Assembly (NCBI GenBank): GCA_936933955.1
Contig: CAKZIN010000079.1
Location: 1-15,561 of the forward strand
Direction: 5' to 3'
Length of the DNA stretch: 15,561 nt
Source: an uncultured Sphingopyxis sp.
GTDB lineage: Bacteria > Pseudomonadota > Alphaproteobacteria > Sphingomonadales > Sphingomonadaceae
Positions 1-7,096 of this stretch are shown here, in pieces; positions within the stretch are counted from its first letter, which is position 1, and each line of letters begins with the position of its first letter. A program made the position numbers and the translations under genes. The notes under the pieces are model-generated. The model saw only the letters and a program-made list of their open reading frames with translations, had not been told where the DNA came from and did no database searches.

Positions 1-73
1 ATTCCCTCACTTACCAACAGATGGCTGGTATGCAACCTTTGTCCACGAAACCTAGCGACGTGTCTGTCTGCGG
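1..73. other. Probable breakpoint or foreign sequence truncating tnsC
   Basis: The TnsC-like reading frame loses family character after about residue 121 (near position 73) and ends at a TAA at 11-13. In this family the P-loop ATPase domain should follow at once, but no Walker A motif appears in any frame before the window edge. The short stretch at 1-73 is therefore likely to come from another element or a deletion join. The minus-strand string GGTTTCGTGGACA near 40-52 recalls the terminal repeats of some IS3-family elements, but this is only an impression. No transposase, paired inverted repeat or target duplication can be seen because the window ends here. A frameshift inside tnsC is the alternative. 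Confidence 0.3.
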
Positions 74-436
74 GAGCAGATCGAGGCTCGTCCAGCTGGC
101 ACCGGCGGCCGCCTTGTCCTCCAGCTCCACCGCCCGCTCCAGACCGCGGACGTAATCGGTGGTGGTCGGGTCCCGACCCACGTAGCCGCGCTTGATGATC
201 AGATCGAGATACATGCCGAACTGGAGCGCCGGATTCGTCGGTTGAGAGTATTCGGCGAGCCGCATCACGCAATGCCAGCGTTGACCGGGCCGCAACCCGA
301 GATCGGTGGGCGAATGGCGCGGCGGCTTATCCAGAGCGACCCTGATGTCGTCCAGCTCCGGCTCGGTCGGCAGGTGCTTGATGAAGGGGTTGTTCGCGTA
401 TTCCTCCAGCGTGCCGGGCACGTGCTCGTCAGTCAT
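11..436 (-). pseudogene. tnsC: TnsC/TniB-like transposition ATPase, truncated after its N-terminal segment
   Basis: Full-length TnsC/TniB proteins are AAA+ ATPases that link target selection to the TnsAB transposase. This frame encodes only 141 aa. The NNPFIKHLP motif at residues 15-23 and the region ending RGYVGRDP (about 83-90) match the N-terminal segment that precedes the ATPase core in this family. Walker A and B, the sensor motifs and the C-terminal region are all missing. The last 20 or so residues, ending CIPAICW, do not look like TnsC. The ATG at 434-436 overlaps the end of tnsB by 8 nt, as expected of the third gene of a tnsABC operon; an in-frame start at 496 would lie deep inside tnsB and is less likely. 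The product cannot be an active ATPase unless the rest lies elsewhere. Assignment as TnsC rests on motif plus position after tnsA and tnsB. Confidence 0.7.
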
Positions 437-2585
437 CGTCGTCGTCCTCAAAATCATGCAGGCCGACGTCCGAATAGTCGGGTGCCGACGGCTCATCGTC
501 GGTCCGCACCAGCCTGAGGTGGCTGCCGGACCTCACGGGGGCGGGATCGTGGAGGGGCGGGGCCTCCGTCGCCGCGTCGTCCTCCCGCTCTGCCCGACGC
601 TTGCCGCGAAGGTCCCGGACACGCTCGCCGTCATCGCGCTTGGGGCCATCCGCGAACGCCTCCTCCGCGCGCTTCACGACTTCCTCGATCCGGTGCGTCA
701 GGGCGGATCGATCCCCACGCTTGTCGTGCTTGCGATCGCGCGCCTCGCCCTTCCGACGGTCATCGGCGTCGTCGAGCTCCCAAAAGCTGCGATCCTGCTC
801 CGCCGCGTTGCGGCTCTTCGTCGTGAGCCGGCAGACGTAGTATCCCGTCGGCGACTTCGGGTTGTGCCAGTAAACCTCGCCGACGATGCGATCGTCCCAC
901 GAAATCGTGACCTTCCGGCGACCGTCCCGCGCCTTCGCGGGCAGGCCGGAGGCCACCAGTTCCGGGCAGCTGTAGAACCGCCCCCGGAACTCGATCCCGC
1001 TGGGTGTCACCGAAACCTCAGCGCTCGCCATCATGGCGAAGCGGAAGAAGTTGTGATCATAAGACTTTGGTTCGCCGCGGGTCCGCAATCCATAGCGCCA
1101 CAGGTCCAGCGGCACCTTGGGCACCCGGGCAGCGTCGACGTCGGCGTCCAAGTCCAGATTCTTCAGTTCGTGGTGGTTGTTGTATTCAAGGAATAGGCCG
1201 ATCAGAATTTCGGTCAGATCGTCGAGCGTGAGACGGGCGGAGAAGCGGTAGTCCTCGGCACCCCGACCGCGATACGAGATGTCAACGTGCCCCGGCGCGT
1301 ATGGTCCGATGCGGACGTTGGTCATGTTGAAGCGCTGCTCGACGATACCCTTCCAGTCGGCGCGATGGGGGGCGGCGGTCTCCACCGTGCAGTTGAACTC
1401 GCTGGCGAGCACGTCGCCACGGTGCGACTTCAGCTCGCCGCCGTCGGCGAGGAGCGCCGCGGACAGGTGTCGCGATTCCCAGGCGAACTTCGAGGGGTCG
1501 TAGCCATGCCGCCTGAGCAGCTCGTCCTTGGACTCGAGGCAATTGGCGAGCGCCATCGCCGCACCGGCCCACGACGCGTTGGTGAGGCCAAGGTAGAAGC
1601 CGACGATGTATCGCGACCAGACGTCGATGACGACGTAGAGCACCGGCTTGCCGATGATGTCACCGGCGCGATGCCGCGACAGCAGAGCCACCTCCAGGAT
1701 GGTCGCGTCGATCTGGAAGCGCGACCCGGGGCCCCAGGTCTGTGCGGCCGAGGTGTCGAGGGTCGCCCGATGATCCTTGTCCCAGAGCGCGTCGCCCTTC
1801 TGTCTGCGTCCGACCCGCTCCTTCTGGTTGGTGCCATCGAACCACCACTTGAACTGTCGGTAGCTGGGGGCCGGGAGGTTGCGGTATTCCGGCTTGGGCA
1901 CATAGGTGATCTCGCCCGTGTCGGGATCCTCCTCGGCCATCATGCACTCGATATCGGTGAAGCGCTTGTAGGCGCCTTGGAGCGTGAAGCGGTTCTTCGC
2001 CACCTTGCGCTCGGCATCGACGGCACGCTGGAACGCCTTCTGGATGGCGATTGTGACGTCGACGTGGGGCTCGCCGTTCGGCCCCGTGGGACGTCCGCGC
2101 TTCTTGCCGCCCGGCAAGGCGGGGAGCGAGCCCCGTGGCCCGCGTGAGGCGAAGTCGGGGATGAGTGCTGCGATGCGCATGCCCCCACGCCAGTAGCGGT
2201 CGAGCTTGTCCTTGATGGTGTTGCGCGACCGCTTCGTCTCGACGACCCGGACGCTGATCAGGCGGCCGCGCTGGACCGGGTCGAAGATCGCGGGCACGTT
2301 GGTGACCAGGGGTTCGATGAGCTTCCACAGCTCATCGCGCACTTCGATCTCCTTCTTGCTGAGGACGCGCCCAACGGCGCGGCTGACCTCGATCGGGTTT
2401 ACGTCGACAGTCCAGGTCTCGGCCACGATGGCGGCCTCTACCGCCGTCGAGGCCATCAGCTGCGGACGCGAGGCCGCATCGAGCAGATCGAGGAGCGCCA
2501 CCTGCGTTGCGCCGACCCACAACACCATCAGCCGCGCCGGCGCATCATCAGTGCCGACGAGCACGTGCCGCTCGCGGATGATCAC
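429..2585 (-). CDS. tnsB: TnsB-like DDE transposase of a Tn7-like element
   Basis: This is the Mu/Tn7/Tn5053-type transposase that binds the transposon ends and joins 3' ends to target DNA. It has 718 aa, the usual size for TnsB. Residues about 1-280 hold the DNA-binding region, including a charged linker (about 160-205). The RNase H-like core shows a clear DD35E triad: D293 in QIDATI, D381 in ADGGEL and E416 in WKGIVEQRF, with exactly 35 positions between the last two. A Mu-transposase-like beta-barrel follows (about 520-610). The C-terminal tail is strongly charged and ends in a run of aspartates, where TnsB usually contacts TnsC. The start is GTG at 2583-2585, in GTGA overlap with the tnsA stop, so the two are translationally coupled. 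The end overlaps tnsC by 8 nt. The gene looks intact and probably catalytically competent. Confidence 0.92.
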   Translation of the reverse strand: MIIRERHVLVGTDDAPARLMVLWVGATQVALLDLLDAASRPQLMASTAVEAAIVAETWTVDVNPIEVSRAVGRVLSKKEIEVRDELWKLIEPLVTNVPAIFDPVQRGRLISVRVVETKRSRNTIKDKLDRYWRGGMRIAALIPDFASRGPRGSLPALPGGKKRGRPTGPNGEPHVDVTIAIQKAFQRAVDAERKVAKNRFTLQGAYKRFTDIECMMAEEDPDTGEITYVPKPEYRNLPAPSYRQFKWWFDGTNQKERVGRRQKGDALWDKDHRATLDTSAAQTWGPGSRFQIDATILEVALLSRHRAGDIIGKPVLYVVIDVWSRYIVGFYLGLTNASWAGAAMALANCLESKDELLRRHGYDPSKFAWESRHLSAALLADGGELKSHRGDVLASEFNCTVETAAPHRADWKGIVEQRFNMTNVRIGPYAPGHVDISYRGRGAEDYRFSARLTLDDLTEILIGLFLEYNNHHELKNLDLDADVDAARVPKVPLDLWRYGLRTRGEPKSYDHNFFRFAMMASAEVSVTPSGIEFRGRFYSCPELVASGLPAKARDGRRKVTISWDDRIVGEVYWHNPKSPTGYYVCRLTTKSRNAAEQDRSFWELDDADDRRKGEARDRKHDKRGDRSALTHRIEEVVKRAEEAFADGPKRDDGERVRDLRGKRRAEREDDAATEAPPLHDPAPVRSGSHLRLVRTDDEPSAPDYSDVGLHDFEDDDDD

Positions 2586-3427
2586 GCTGCGGTCCCGGCC
2601 GCGGCGGCCGATGCCGGCAGGGCGAAGCGCTCGATGGGATCGCGCAGCAAAGGACGGGGAAGGTCCACGTCCACTAGCAGGCGCTTGCGCGCACCGAGAT
2701 GGCGCAAGACCGAGAACGCCGTGCCAGCTGTCACTCCCTCAGCCGCCGCGATCGCAGCACAGACCTCCCCAACAGACCGGCCTTGCATGGACGAGACGAT
2801 GTGCATCGCGAGTTCGGCGGTCCTCCTCCACCTAGCGGCGTCATATCCATTGACGTTCTCGGTCCAGTGCCAGTCCCGCAACCACCGGATGTTCTCGAAG
2901 CGGGACCCACGAAGCTGGCGATCCGTCAGGAGACCGAGCCTCATCCCGAGCGACTCCCAGTAGCGGCGCTCAAGCTCGAACTTCCGCTGCACACTGGGTT
3001 TGGCCAGATCCTGCACGGTCTTCACGGCGTAGGGCATGACCCGTGACCCTTCCGGGGTGGCCACGTCGATGACGAGGTCGGTGGTCATCACGATGTCGAC
3101 CCGCGATGAGGGGTCGCGGGGGTGGCGCATGCCCATTGCCGCCGCGATGCGCCGCGTCTTCTCGCGGTCGAGCGGGAACTGCTCGCGAATGTCGAGCACG
3201 CCGCGCCACTCGAACTCGAACACGGCGTTGCGTTCAAGGTTGGACATCATGTGCATCACCCGGCCATGGGTGGTGCTCTTCAGCCTGCTCCGCAGTCCAC
3301 GCGACGGCACGTTCGTGATCCGCAGCCACGGCTTGTAGTCGAGCCGATGGCCGGTGCCCCGACCCTCGGCCGTCCACTTGGCGAAGCGCTGCTCGTTGAA
3401 CAGGTAGAGGCTTGTCGGCCGCTTCAT
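2582..3427 (-). CDS. tnsA: TnsA-like endonuclease subunit of a Tn7-like transposase
   Basis: TnsA is the restriction-enzyme-like partner of TnsB that cuts the 5' strands at the transposon ends, giving cut-and-paste transposition. From the ATG at 3425-3427 the product is 281 aa, normal for the family. The nuclease residues appear in order with spacing very close to that known for E. coli TnsA (E63, D114, K132, E149): E65 in LERNAVFEFEW, D117 in TTDLVID, K136 in AVKTVQDL and E153 in FELERRYW. Residues from about 170 form the TnsA C-terminal domain, expected to be winged-helix-like and to bind TnsC. A longer in-frame start at 3475 exists. The shorter one is preferred because its ATG overlaps the upstream 94-aa ORF stop as ATGA, with a weak GGTGA ribosome site. 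The stop overlaps the GTG of tnsB. Confidence 0.88.
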   Translation of the reverse strand: MKRPTSLYLFNEQRFAKWTAEGRGTGHRLDYKPWLRITNVPSRGLRSRLKSTTHGRVMHMMSNLERNAVFEFEWRGVLDIREQFPLDREKTRRIAAAMGMRHPRDPSSRVDIVMTTDLVIDVATPEGSRVMPYAVKTVQDLAKPSVQRKFELERRYWESLGMRLGLLTDRQLRGSRFENIRWLRDWHWTENVNGYDAARWRRTAELAMHIVSSMQGRSVGEVCAAIAAAEGVTAGTAFSVLRHLGARKRLLVDVDLPRPLLRDPIERFALPASAAAAGTAA

Positions 3428-3708
3428 CGGTTCACCAGCCGCACGACGCCGTCCAACGCCGACCGGGGTCGCCAAGTAAGCGCCGAAGTATCTGAAAAGC
3501 CGAATCGTCGCGCATCATTCCAGAATAGGAGCCAAGCAGTTAACGACTCGGCGACCACCCGCCCGACCGATGGCGCCGCTACACGTGGGCGCCCGAACCA
3601 CGCCTGCAGCGCACGGGAGCCGGGGGCCTGGGTATCGCAGCGGAGATGCGCTCGGCTATGTGTCGAGGGCAGGCGCCCTCTGGCGTGCCATTCCGGATCG
3701 GAGGTCAT
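3424..3708 (-). CDS. Small unknown ORF (94 aa) coupled to both neighbours, between the 233-aa gene and tnsA
   Basis: I do not recognise this protein. The case for it is its punctuation. Its ATG (3706-3708) shares one base with the TGA of the upstream 233-aa gene (TGATG), and its own TGA (3424-3426) overlaps the tnsA ATG (ATGA). Two such junctions by chance are unlikely. The product is basic and tryptophan-rich (WHARG, AWFGR, AWLLFWND, LTWRP), with no signal peptide or membrane segment. Against it, the second half uses codons rare in the neighbours (TTA, CTA, ACT, AAT, TTT), and local GC dips around 3480-3545. This could mean recent transfer, relaxed coding, or that the stretch is really a tnsA promoter or transposon end region. 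A start at 3735 in the same frame is less likely. Confidence 0.5.
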   Translation of the reverse strand: MTSDPEWHARGRLPSTHSRAHLRCDTQAPGSRALQAWFGRPRVAAPSVGRVVAESLTAWLLFWNDARRFGFSDTSALTWRPRSALDGVVRLVNR

Positions 3709-4409
3709 CAGCGCTGCTCGGTCCAACGTGCCCAAGGCAGCCGATAAGTGGTCGCCCCTGTCACCACGACGAGGATGGAGCCGCAGCTCGGTGGGCTGGC
3801 CGGCTCAACCGCCGCGACTCTCCAGTCGCGGCCCTTCAGGGCGGGGTGACCGACGATGTCGGCGATGCGCCGACCGGAGATCGAAACGCCGGGCGTCTCG
3901 GGCGACTGCAGCAATTCAACGCGGAGCTCGCCGAATCGCGTGACGAGCCTGATCGCACCGATCCTGGCATCGACTTCGATCGAATGACCCGCGACGTGGA
4001 CGCGCGCCCAACCTCCGTCCGACAGAGGCAGCCAGACGTCGTGCGCTGGATCCGGAAGCGACATCTTGCCGTGGCGGGAGAGCAGCGACGCGGCATAGTA
4101 GCGGATCAGGTGCCGCGAGGGATCGTCATCCAGGCCGCCTGACGTGAGCCGGGGTCGCTGGGGCCAGCCTTGCGCAGGCTTGATGCCCTTGACCACGTCG
4201 TCGAGCGAGTAGCCCTCGGCGGCCATGAGCGAGGCGAGGAAGGGCGACACCGAGCGGACCGTCGAGCCGATCTCCTCGCGAAAAACGGCATCCAACTCCG
4301 CTTGGTGCCGACGGCCCGCCTCCTCCACCGCAATGCGGGCGCGGGCCCGGGCGTCGCGAAGGCGGCGGCGGTCGGCCTGGGACGGCAGGTCCAACGGGGG
4401 CAGCATCAT
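3708..4409 (-). CDS. Unknown 233-aa protein with charged helical N-terminus, upstream of tnsA
   Basis: The function is not recognised. Residues about 8-50 are rich in Arg, Glu and Ala in a coiled-coil-like pattern. Then comes a short helical segment (STVRSVSPFLASLMAAEGYS) and a GWPQRP stretch. The C-terminal half (about 120-233) is beta-rich in appearance, with alternating hydrophobic residues such as ARIGAIRLVTRFGELRVELL. No signal peptide, membrane segment or known catalytic motif is visible. Two ATGs lie in tandem at 4407-4409 and 4404-4406, and no clear ribosome site precedes them, so translation may depend on coupling from upstream. The stop forms a TGATG junction with the next ORF, tying the gene to the tns operon. 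The codon pattern is as GC-rich as in its neighbours. It could be a structural or adaptor protein of the host element; this is a guess. Confidence 0.75.
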   Translation of the reverse strand: MMLPPLDLPSQADRRRLRDARARARIAVEEAGRRHQAELDAVFREEIGSTVRSVSPFLASLMAAEGYSLDDVVKGIKPAQGWPQRPRLTSGGLDDDPSRHLIRYYAASLLSRHGKMSLPDPAHDVWLPLSDGGWARVHVAGHSIEVDARIGAIRLVTRFGELRVELLQSPETPGVSISGRRIADIVGHPALKGRDWRVAAVEPASPPSCGSILVVVTGATTYRLPWARWTEQR

Positions 4410-4479
4410 GGCAGCAGGTGGCCGCGGTGAACCTGCCAGCCGGCGGCGGGGTAGGCTGCTGGGGAGTTGGCCGTGCGGG

Positions 4480-5259
4480 TCACGACGACAGGGCGCCCGC
4501 CGCGATCACGAGCATGAAGAGGTGCGAGGTGAGGCCGTCCGCCCCGCGCCGATACGCGAGACGCCCCCAATCGTCCCAGCGATCGACGTGCTGCGCCAGC
4601 CAGGCGAAGAGGTCGTCGCGGTGCCGCTCGTCGGCGAACGCCTGCGACCACATCACCCGCCTCGTCGGCATGCGCGCCGAGGTGCTGATCCCCGTCAGCG
4701 TGATCAGGTGTTGGCGCCCGACGCGCTCGCGCGCGAAGACGTGCCGCCGCAGCCCGATTTCCCGCTCGAACGCGCGCAACGCGCGCTCACGCGCCTCGCT
4801 AGCGGCATCGGCCCCCGCGGACGCGATTGCATCGACAACATCGGCCAGTGGGACGTCCTCCCATTCCGGCTGGCGGGTCGCCTGCAGCATGAGCATCACC
4901 GAGCTGCCCTCGGCGCTGAGCGGCGCCTCCAGCGCGCTCACACGACCACCGGTCTCCAGCAATCCGATCGACGAAAGCCAGCACTGGTAAAAGCGCCAGG
5001 TCATCATGTCGCCGGCGAACAGGTCGTGCTTCCGTTCGTCGCCCGCGAGCCACCGGGCGTCGATCCCGGTGAGGACGCGGAGGAGCAGCTCGTGCTGCTC
5101 TTCCGCGAAATGGATGTCGGGGAAGCCGAGGCGGCCCTGCCAGAACGCGTCGCGCACGGTGCGCCACGTGCGGCCGTCCTCATCCTCCAGCGCGCTCTCG
5201 CCGGCGCGCAGCCACCAGCCCCAAGGCAGATCGCCAACATGGCGAGCCGATCCCGCCAT
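4480..5259 (-). CDS. Unknown 259-aa protein
   Basis: No family was recognised. The protein is rich in tryptophan and aromatic residues (PWGWWLRAG near the N-terminus, MMTWRFYQCWL near 85-95, WDDWGRLAYRRG near 228-240), with a helical, arginine-rich middle (about 150-185). It lacks a signal peptide. The only strongly hydrophobic stretch is the extreme C-terminus (HLFMLVIAAGAL), which then stops abruptly. The ATG at 5257-5259 lies two bases after the stop of the 281-aa gene and has a GAGGGG ribosome site inside that gene, so the pair is one operon. An odd point is that the 70 nt after the stop are non-coding in this frame but look GC3-biased in the -1 frame up to the next gene's start, so a frameshifted longer product is possible. 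Confidence 0.75.
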   Translation of the reverse strand: MAGSARHVGDLPWGWWLRAGESALEDEDGRTWRTVRDAFWQGRLGFPDIHFAEEQHELLLRVLTGIDARWLAGDERKHDLFAGDMMTWRFYQCWLSSIGLLETGGRVSALEAPLSAEGSSVMLMLQATRQPEWEDVPLADVVDAIASAGADAASEARERALRAFEREIGLRRHVFARERVGRQHLITLTGISTSARMPTRRVMWSQAFADERHRDDLFAWLAQHVDRWDDWGRLAYRRGADGLTSHLFMLVIAAGALSS

Positions 5260-5261
5260 GC

Positions 5262-6107
5262 TCAGCCGCCCCTCTGGGGATCGAGGCCGATCGCGGGAAG
5301 CGGGGGCCCCTCGCGCGGGGGCACCGGCTCGCCATCGGCAATCGCACGCAGCTGGGCGGCGAGGTTGACTACCTCGCGGACGACGTAGGCGTCGTCGCGG
5401 TACTCGGCGCTGGTCTCAGCCGCCATGAAGCGATTGCCGTGAGTGCGGCTGCTTGGAACGACATCGTAGAGGTGGTTGCAGCTGAAACCGAACCACCACG
5501 CATGAGCATCGGCCGCCCGGTAGTCGGTCGCGTGCTTCAGCGGTTCATACCGCAGAGGCTCCAGCGACACATGGCAGATCCGCCGCGCCTCCGCCACGAT
5601 GCGCCGCTGGGGACTTGGGCCATCTTGGCAGATCTCCGAATAGGTCAGGCCGCCATGCACCTCGATGCCGAGTTCGGGCGAGATGCCCTCATGGTCCCAA
5701 CCCCAAAGCGGGTGATCGCCCGGGATGCCCACATAGCCCGACAGGAAGGCGCCATGGGTGTCGCGCAGCATGATGCAGTCGTAACCGCTTGCCTCGTCCC
5801 GCCATGCCACCTTGTCGGCCTCGCCGAGCCACGGGCCATCGCCGCTAGGCTTCGCGCCGTGCACGTAGAAGATTTCGTCCGCGAGAACCGTCCGGTCGCG
5901 AGTGGCATAGGCGCGGCCCGTGACGAGCACGGTTCCCTCTTCGCGGGCGATGGAGCCGCCGGTCCCCGGCAGCTTCGTGACCGCCCGCTCAGAACCGAGG
6001 ATCGGCGCGAGCGCCGTGCCCGTGCCGATGCTCTCGGGTTTCGCTGCCGTCGCCTTCCGCCCGCGGCTGGGCACAATCGACTTCGACTTGCTCGGCTTCC
6101 TTGCCAT
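5262..6107 (-). CDS. Conserved hypothetical protein of a phage/plasmid-type family (GYVG...VHGGLT...WWFGF motifs)
   Basis: The 281-aa product carries a motif series I associate with uncharacterised proteins of phages and mobile elements: GYVGIPGDHPLWG (about 124-136), EVHGGLTYSE (about 149-158), and a WWFGFSCNHLYD block (about 205-216). Conserved His, Asp and Cys residues in these blocks suggest an enzyme or metal site, but no activity is known to me. Residues 1-50 are a basic, Lys/Ser/Arg-rich, probably disordered lead. The last 25 are proline-rich. The ATG at 6105-6107 follows a good AAGGAGA ribosome site. The gene begins 42 nt after the exonuclease stop and ends two bases before the 259-aa gene, so it sits in the same operon. 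The family match is from memory and has not been searched. Confidence 0.8.
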   Translation of the reverse strand: MARKPSKSKSIVPSRGRKATAAKPESIGTGTALAPILGSERAVTKLPGTGGSIAREEGTVLVTGRAYATRDRTVLADEIFYVHGAKPSGDGPWLGEADKVAWRDEASGYDCIMLRDTHGAFLSGYVGIPGDHPLWGWDHEGISPELGIEVHGGLTYSEICQDGPSPQRRIVAEARRICHVSLEPLRYEPLKHATDYRAADAHAWWFGFSCNHLYDVVPSSRTHGNRFMAAETSAEYRDDAYVVREVVNLAAQLRAIADGEPVPPREGPPLPAIGLDPQRGG

Positions 6108-6149
6108 CGTCTTCTCCTTCGAAGTTGGGTCTCGGGGTTGTGCGTGATG

Positions 6150-7055
6150 TCAGGGCCGTCCGGCGGGGCGGGGGGCGGGCGCATACCGCTCGCGCCACGT
6201 CACCTTCTCGATGATCGGGCCGAGCGCCTTGGGCCTCGCGTCAACCGAGTAGATGTGGCCGGCCAGCCACCACTCCTCTTCGGTGCGGCGCGCGTCCGGC
6301 ACGTCGCGCCACCAGCACTTCGGCTCTCGCTCGCCGTCCCAGCGGTAACCACGCCCCCGCAGCACGTCCTTCAGCTCGAAGGCGGCGCCGATGGCCCGGA
6401 AGCGCCAGCTGGGCGAACGGGCGGTGGCCAGCATCTCGGACAGGGCCGTCCGCCCGCTCGGCAGCTGGTGCGCCAGCAGGGCGATGACCGCGTCGACGTC
6501 GTCGCGGGCGCGGTGCGCCCCGTGGAAGAACCCGGCCTGCGCGAGCAGCCAGCCAAGCGAGCGACCATCGAATGCGCTCGCTCGCCAATCGATGTCGGCG
6601 CATGAGCACGCCCAGTTCAGGCCGGCGGCCGCGGGCAGGCGGCGCTCGATGTGGCCGCGATCGAAGGCGGCATTATGCGCGCAGACGAAGTCGGCCGAAG
6701 AGAGCAGGCGCACCACCGCGTCGTCGTCGATCGCCTGACCGGCGAGATCGGCGTCGGTGATGCCGGTCAGCCTGACGATGTCCGCGGGCAGCTCGCGACC
6801 GGGATCCTCGAGCCACGAGTAGCTGCGGTCGATCTTCACGATCAGCCCATCGGGGTCGCACCGGAACCGGCGCAGCGCGAGCTCGACGATCACGTCGCCA
6901 GCACCGAGGCCGCTGGTCTCGACGTCGACGACCACGCCGATCGTGGTGTTGACGCGACCGCCGACGCCAGTCTCGCCCTCGCGCACATCGAGACGGCGAA
7001 GCAGGCGAAACTGGCCGGGCACATCAAGTTCGGCGTCTGAATGCTGCTTCAGCAT
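6150..7055 (-). CDS. DEDDh (DnaQ-like) 3'-5' exonuclease with extra C-terminal domain
   Basis: This is a 3'-5' exonuclease of the RNase T/DnaQ fold. Exo I is DVETSGL (D44, E46), Exo II is HNAAFDR (with D132), and Exo III is HRARDDVDA (H181 and D186, the H-x4-D spacing of DEDDh enzymes), so all catalytic residues are present. Residues about 215-300 form an added region with RGYRWDG and a CWW motif, often seen on stand-alone exonucleases of phages and integrative elements. The substrate (single-stranded DNA or RNA) cannot be told. The chosen ATG (7053-7055) has a strong AAGGGGAG ribosome site about 7 nt upstream. An in-frame ATG at 7097 would form a TGATG junction with the upstream gene and add 14 residues, but has no ribosome site. 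It probably serves DNA metabolism of the host element. Confidence 0.88.
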   Translation of the reverse strand: MLKQHSDAELDVPGQFRLLRRLDVREGETGVGGRVNTTIGVVVDVETSGLGAGDVIVELALRRFRCDPDGLIVKIDRSYSWLEDPGRELPADIVRLTGITDADLAGQAIDDDAVVRLLSSADFVCAHNAAFDRGHIERRLPAAAGLNWACSCADIDWRASAFDGRSLGWLLAQAGFFHGAHRARDDVDAVIALLAHQLPSGRTALSEMLATARSPSWRFRAIGAAFELKDVLRGRGYRWDGEREPKCWWRDVPDARRTEEEWWLAGHIYSVDARPKALGPIIEKVTWRERYAPAPRPAGRP

Positions 7056-7096
7056 GCCAAGCTCCCCTTCGCTGGTCGTTGCGGTGCCCGGGAGCA

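Noticed and set aside
306..1196. Long plus-strand open frame opposite tnsB
   Set aside because: It is antisense to a gene with a full DD35E triad; long shadow frames are expected in GC-rich DNA and its product shows no domain.
1287..2147. Second long plus-strand frame opposite tnsB
   Set aside because: Same reason; it is low-complexity, rich in Arg, Val and Gly, and lacks a ribosome site.
3430..3720. Tn7-like right end with repeated TnsB sites upstream of tnsA
   Set aside because: I looked for repeated motifs of about 20 bp and a TGT/ACA terminus and saw none that convinced.
4225..5388. 387-codon plus-strand frame opposite two unknown genes
   Set aside because: The minus-strand genes fit a consistent operon with ribosome sites and tight junctions; this frame crosses their boundaries.
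5439..6605. 388-codon plus-strand frame opposite the exonuclease and its neighbour
   Set aside because: The minus-strand exonuclease has all DEDDh motifs; the plus frame spans an intergenic gap and has no recognisable domain.
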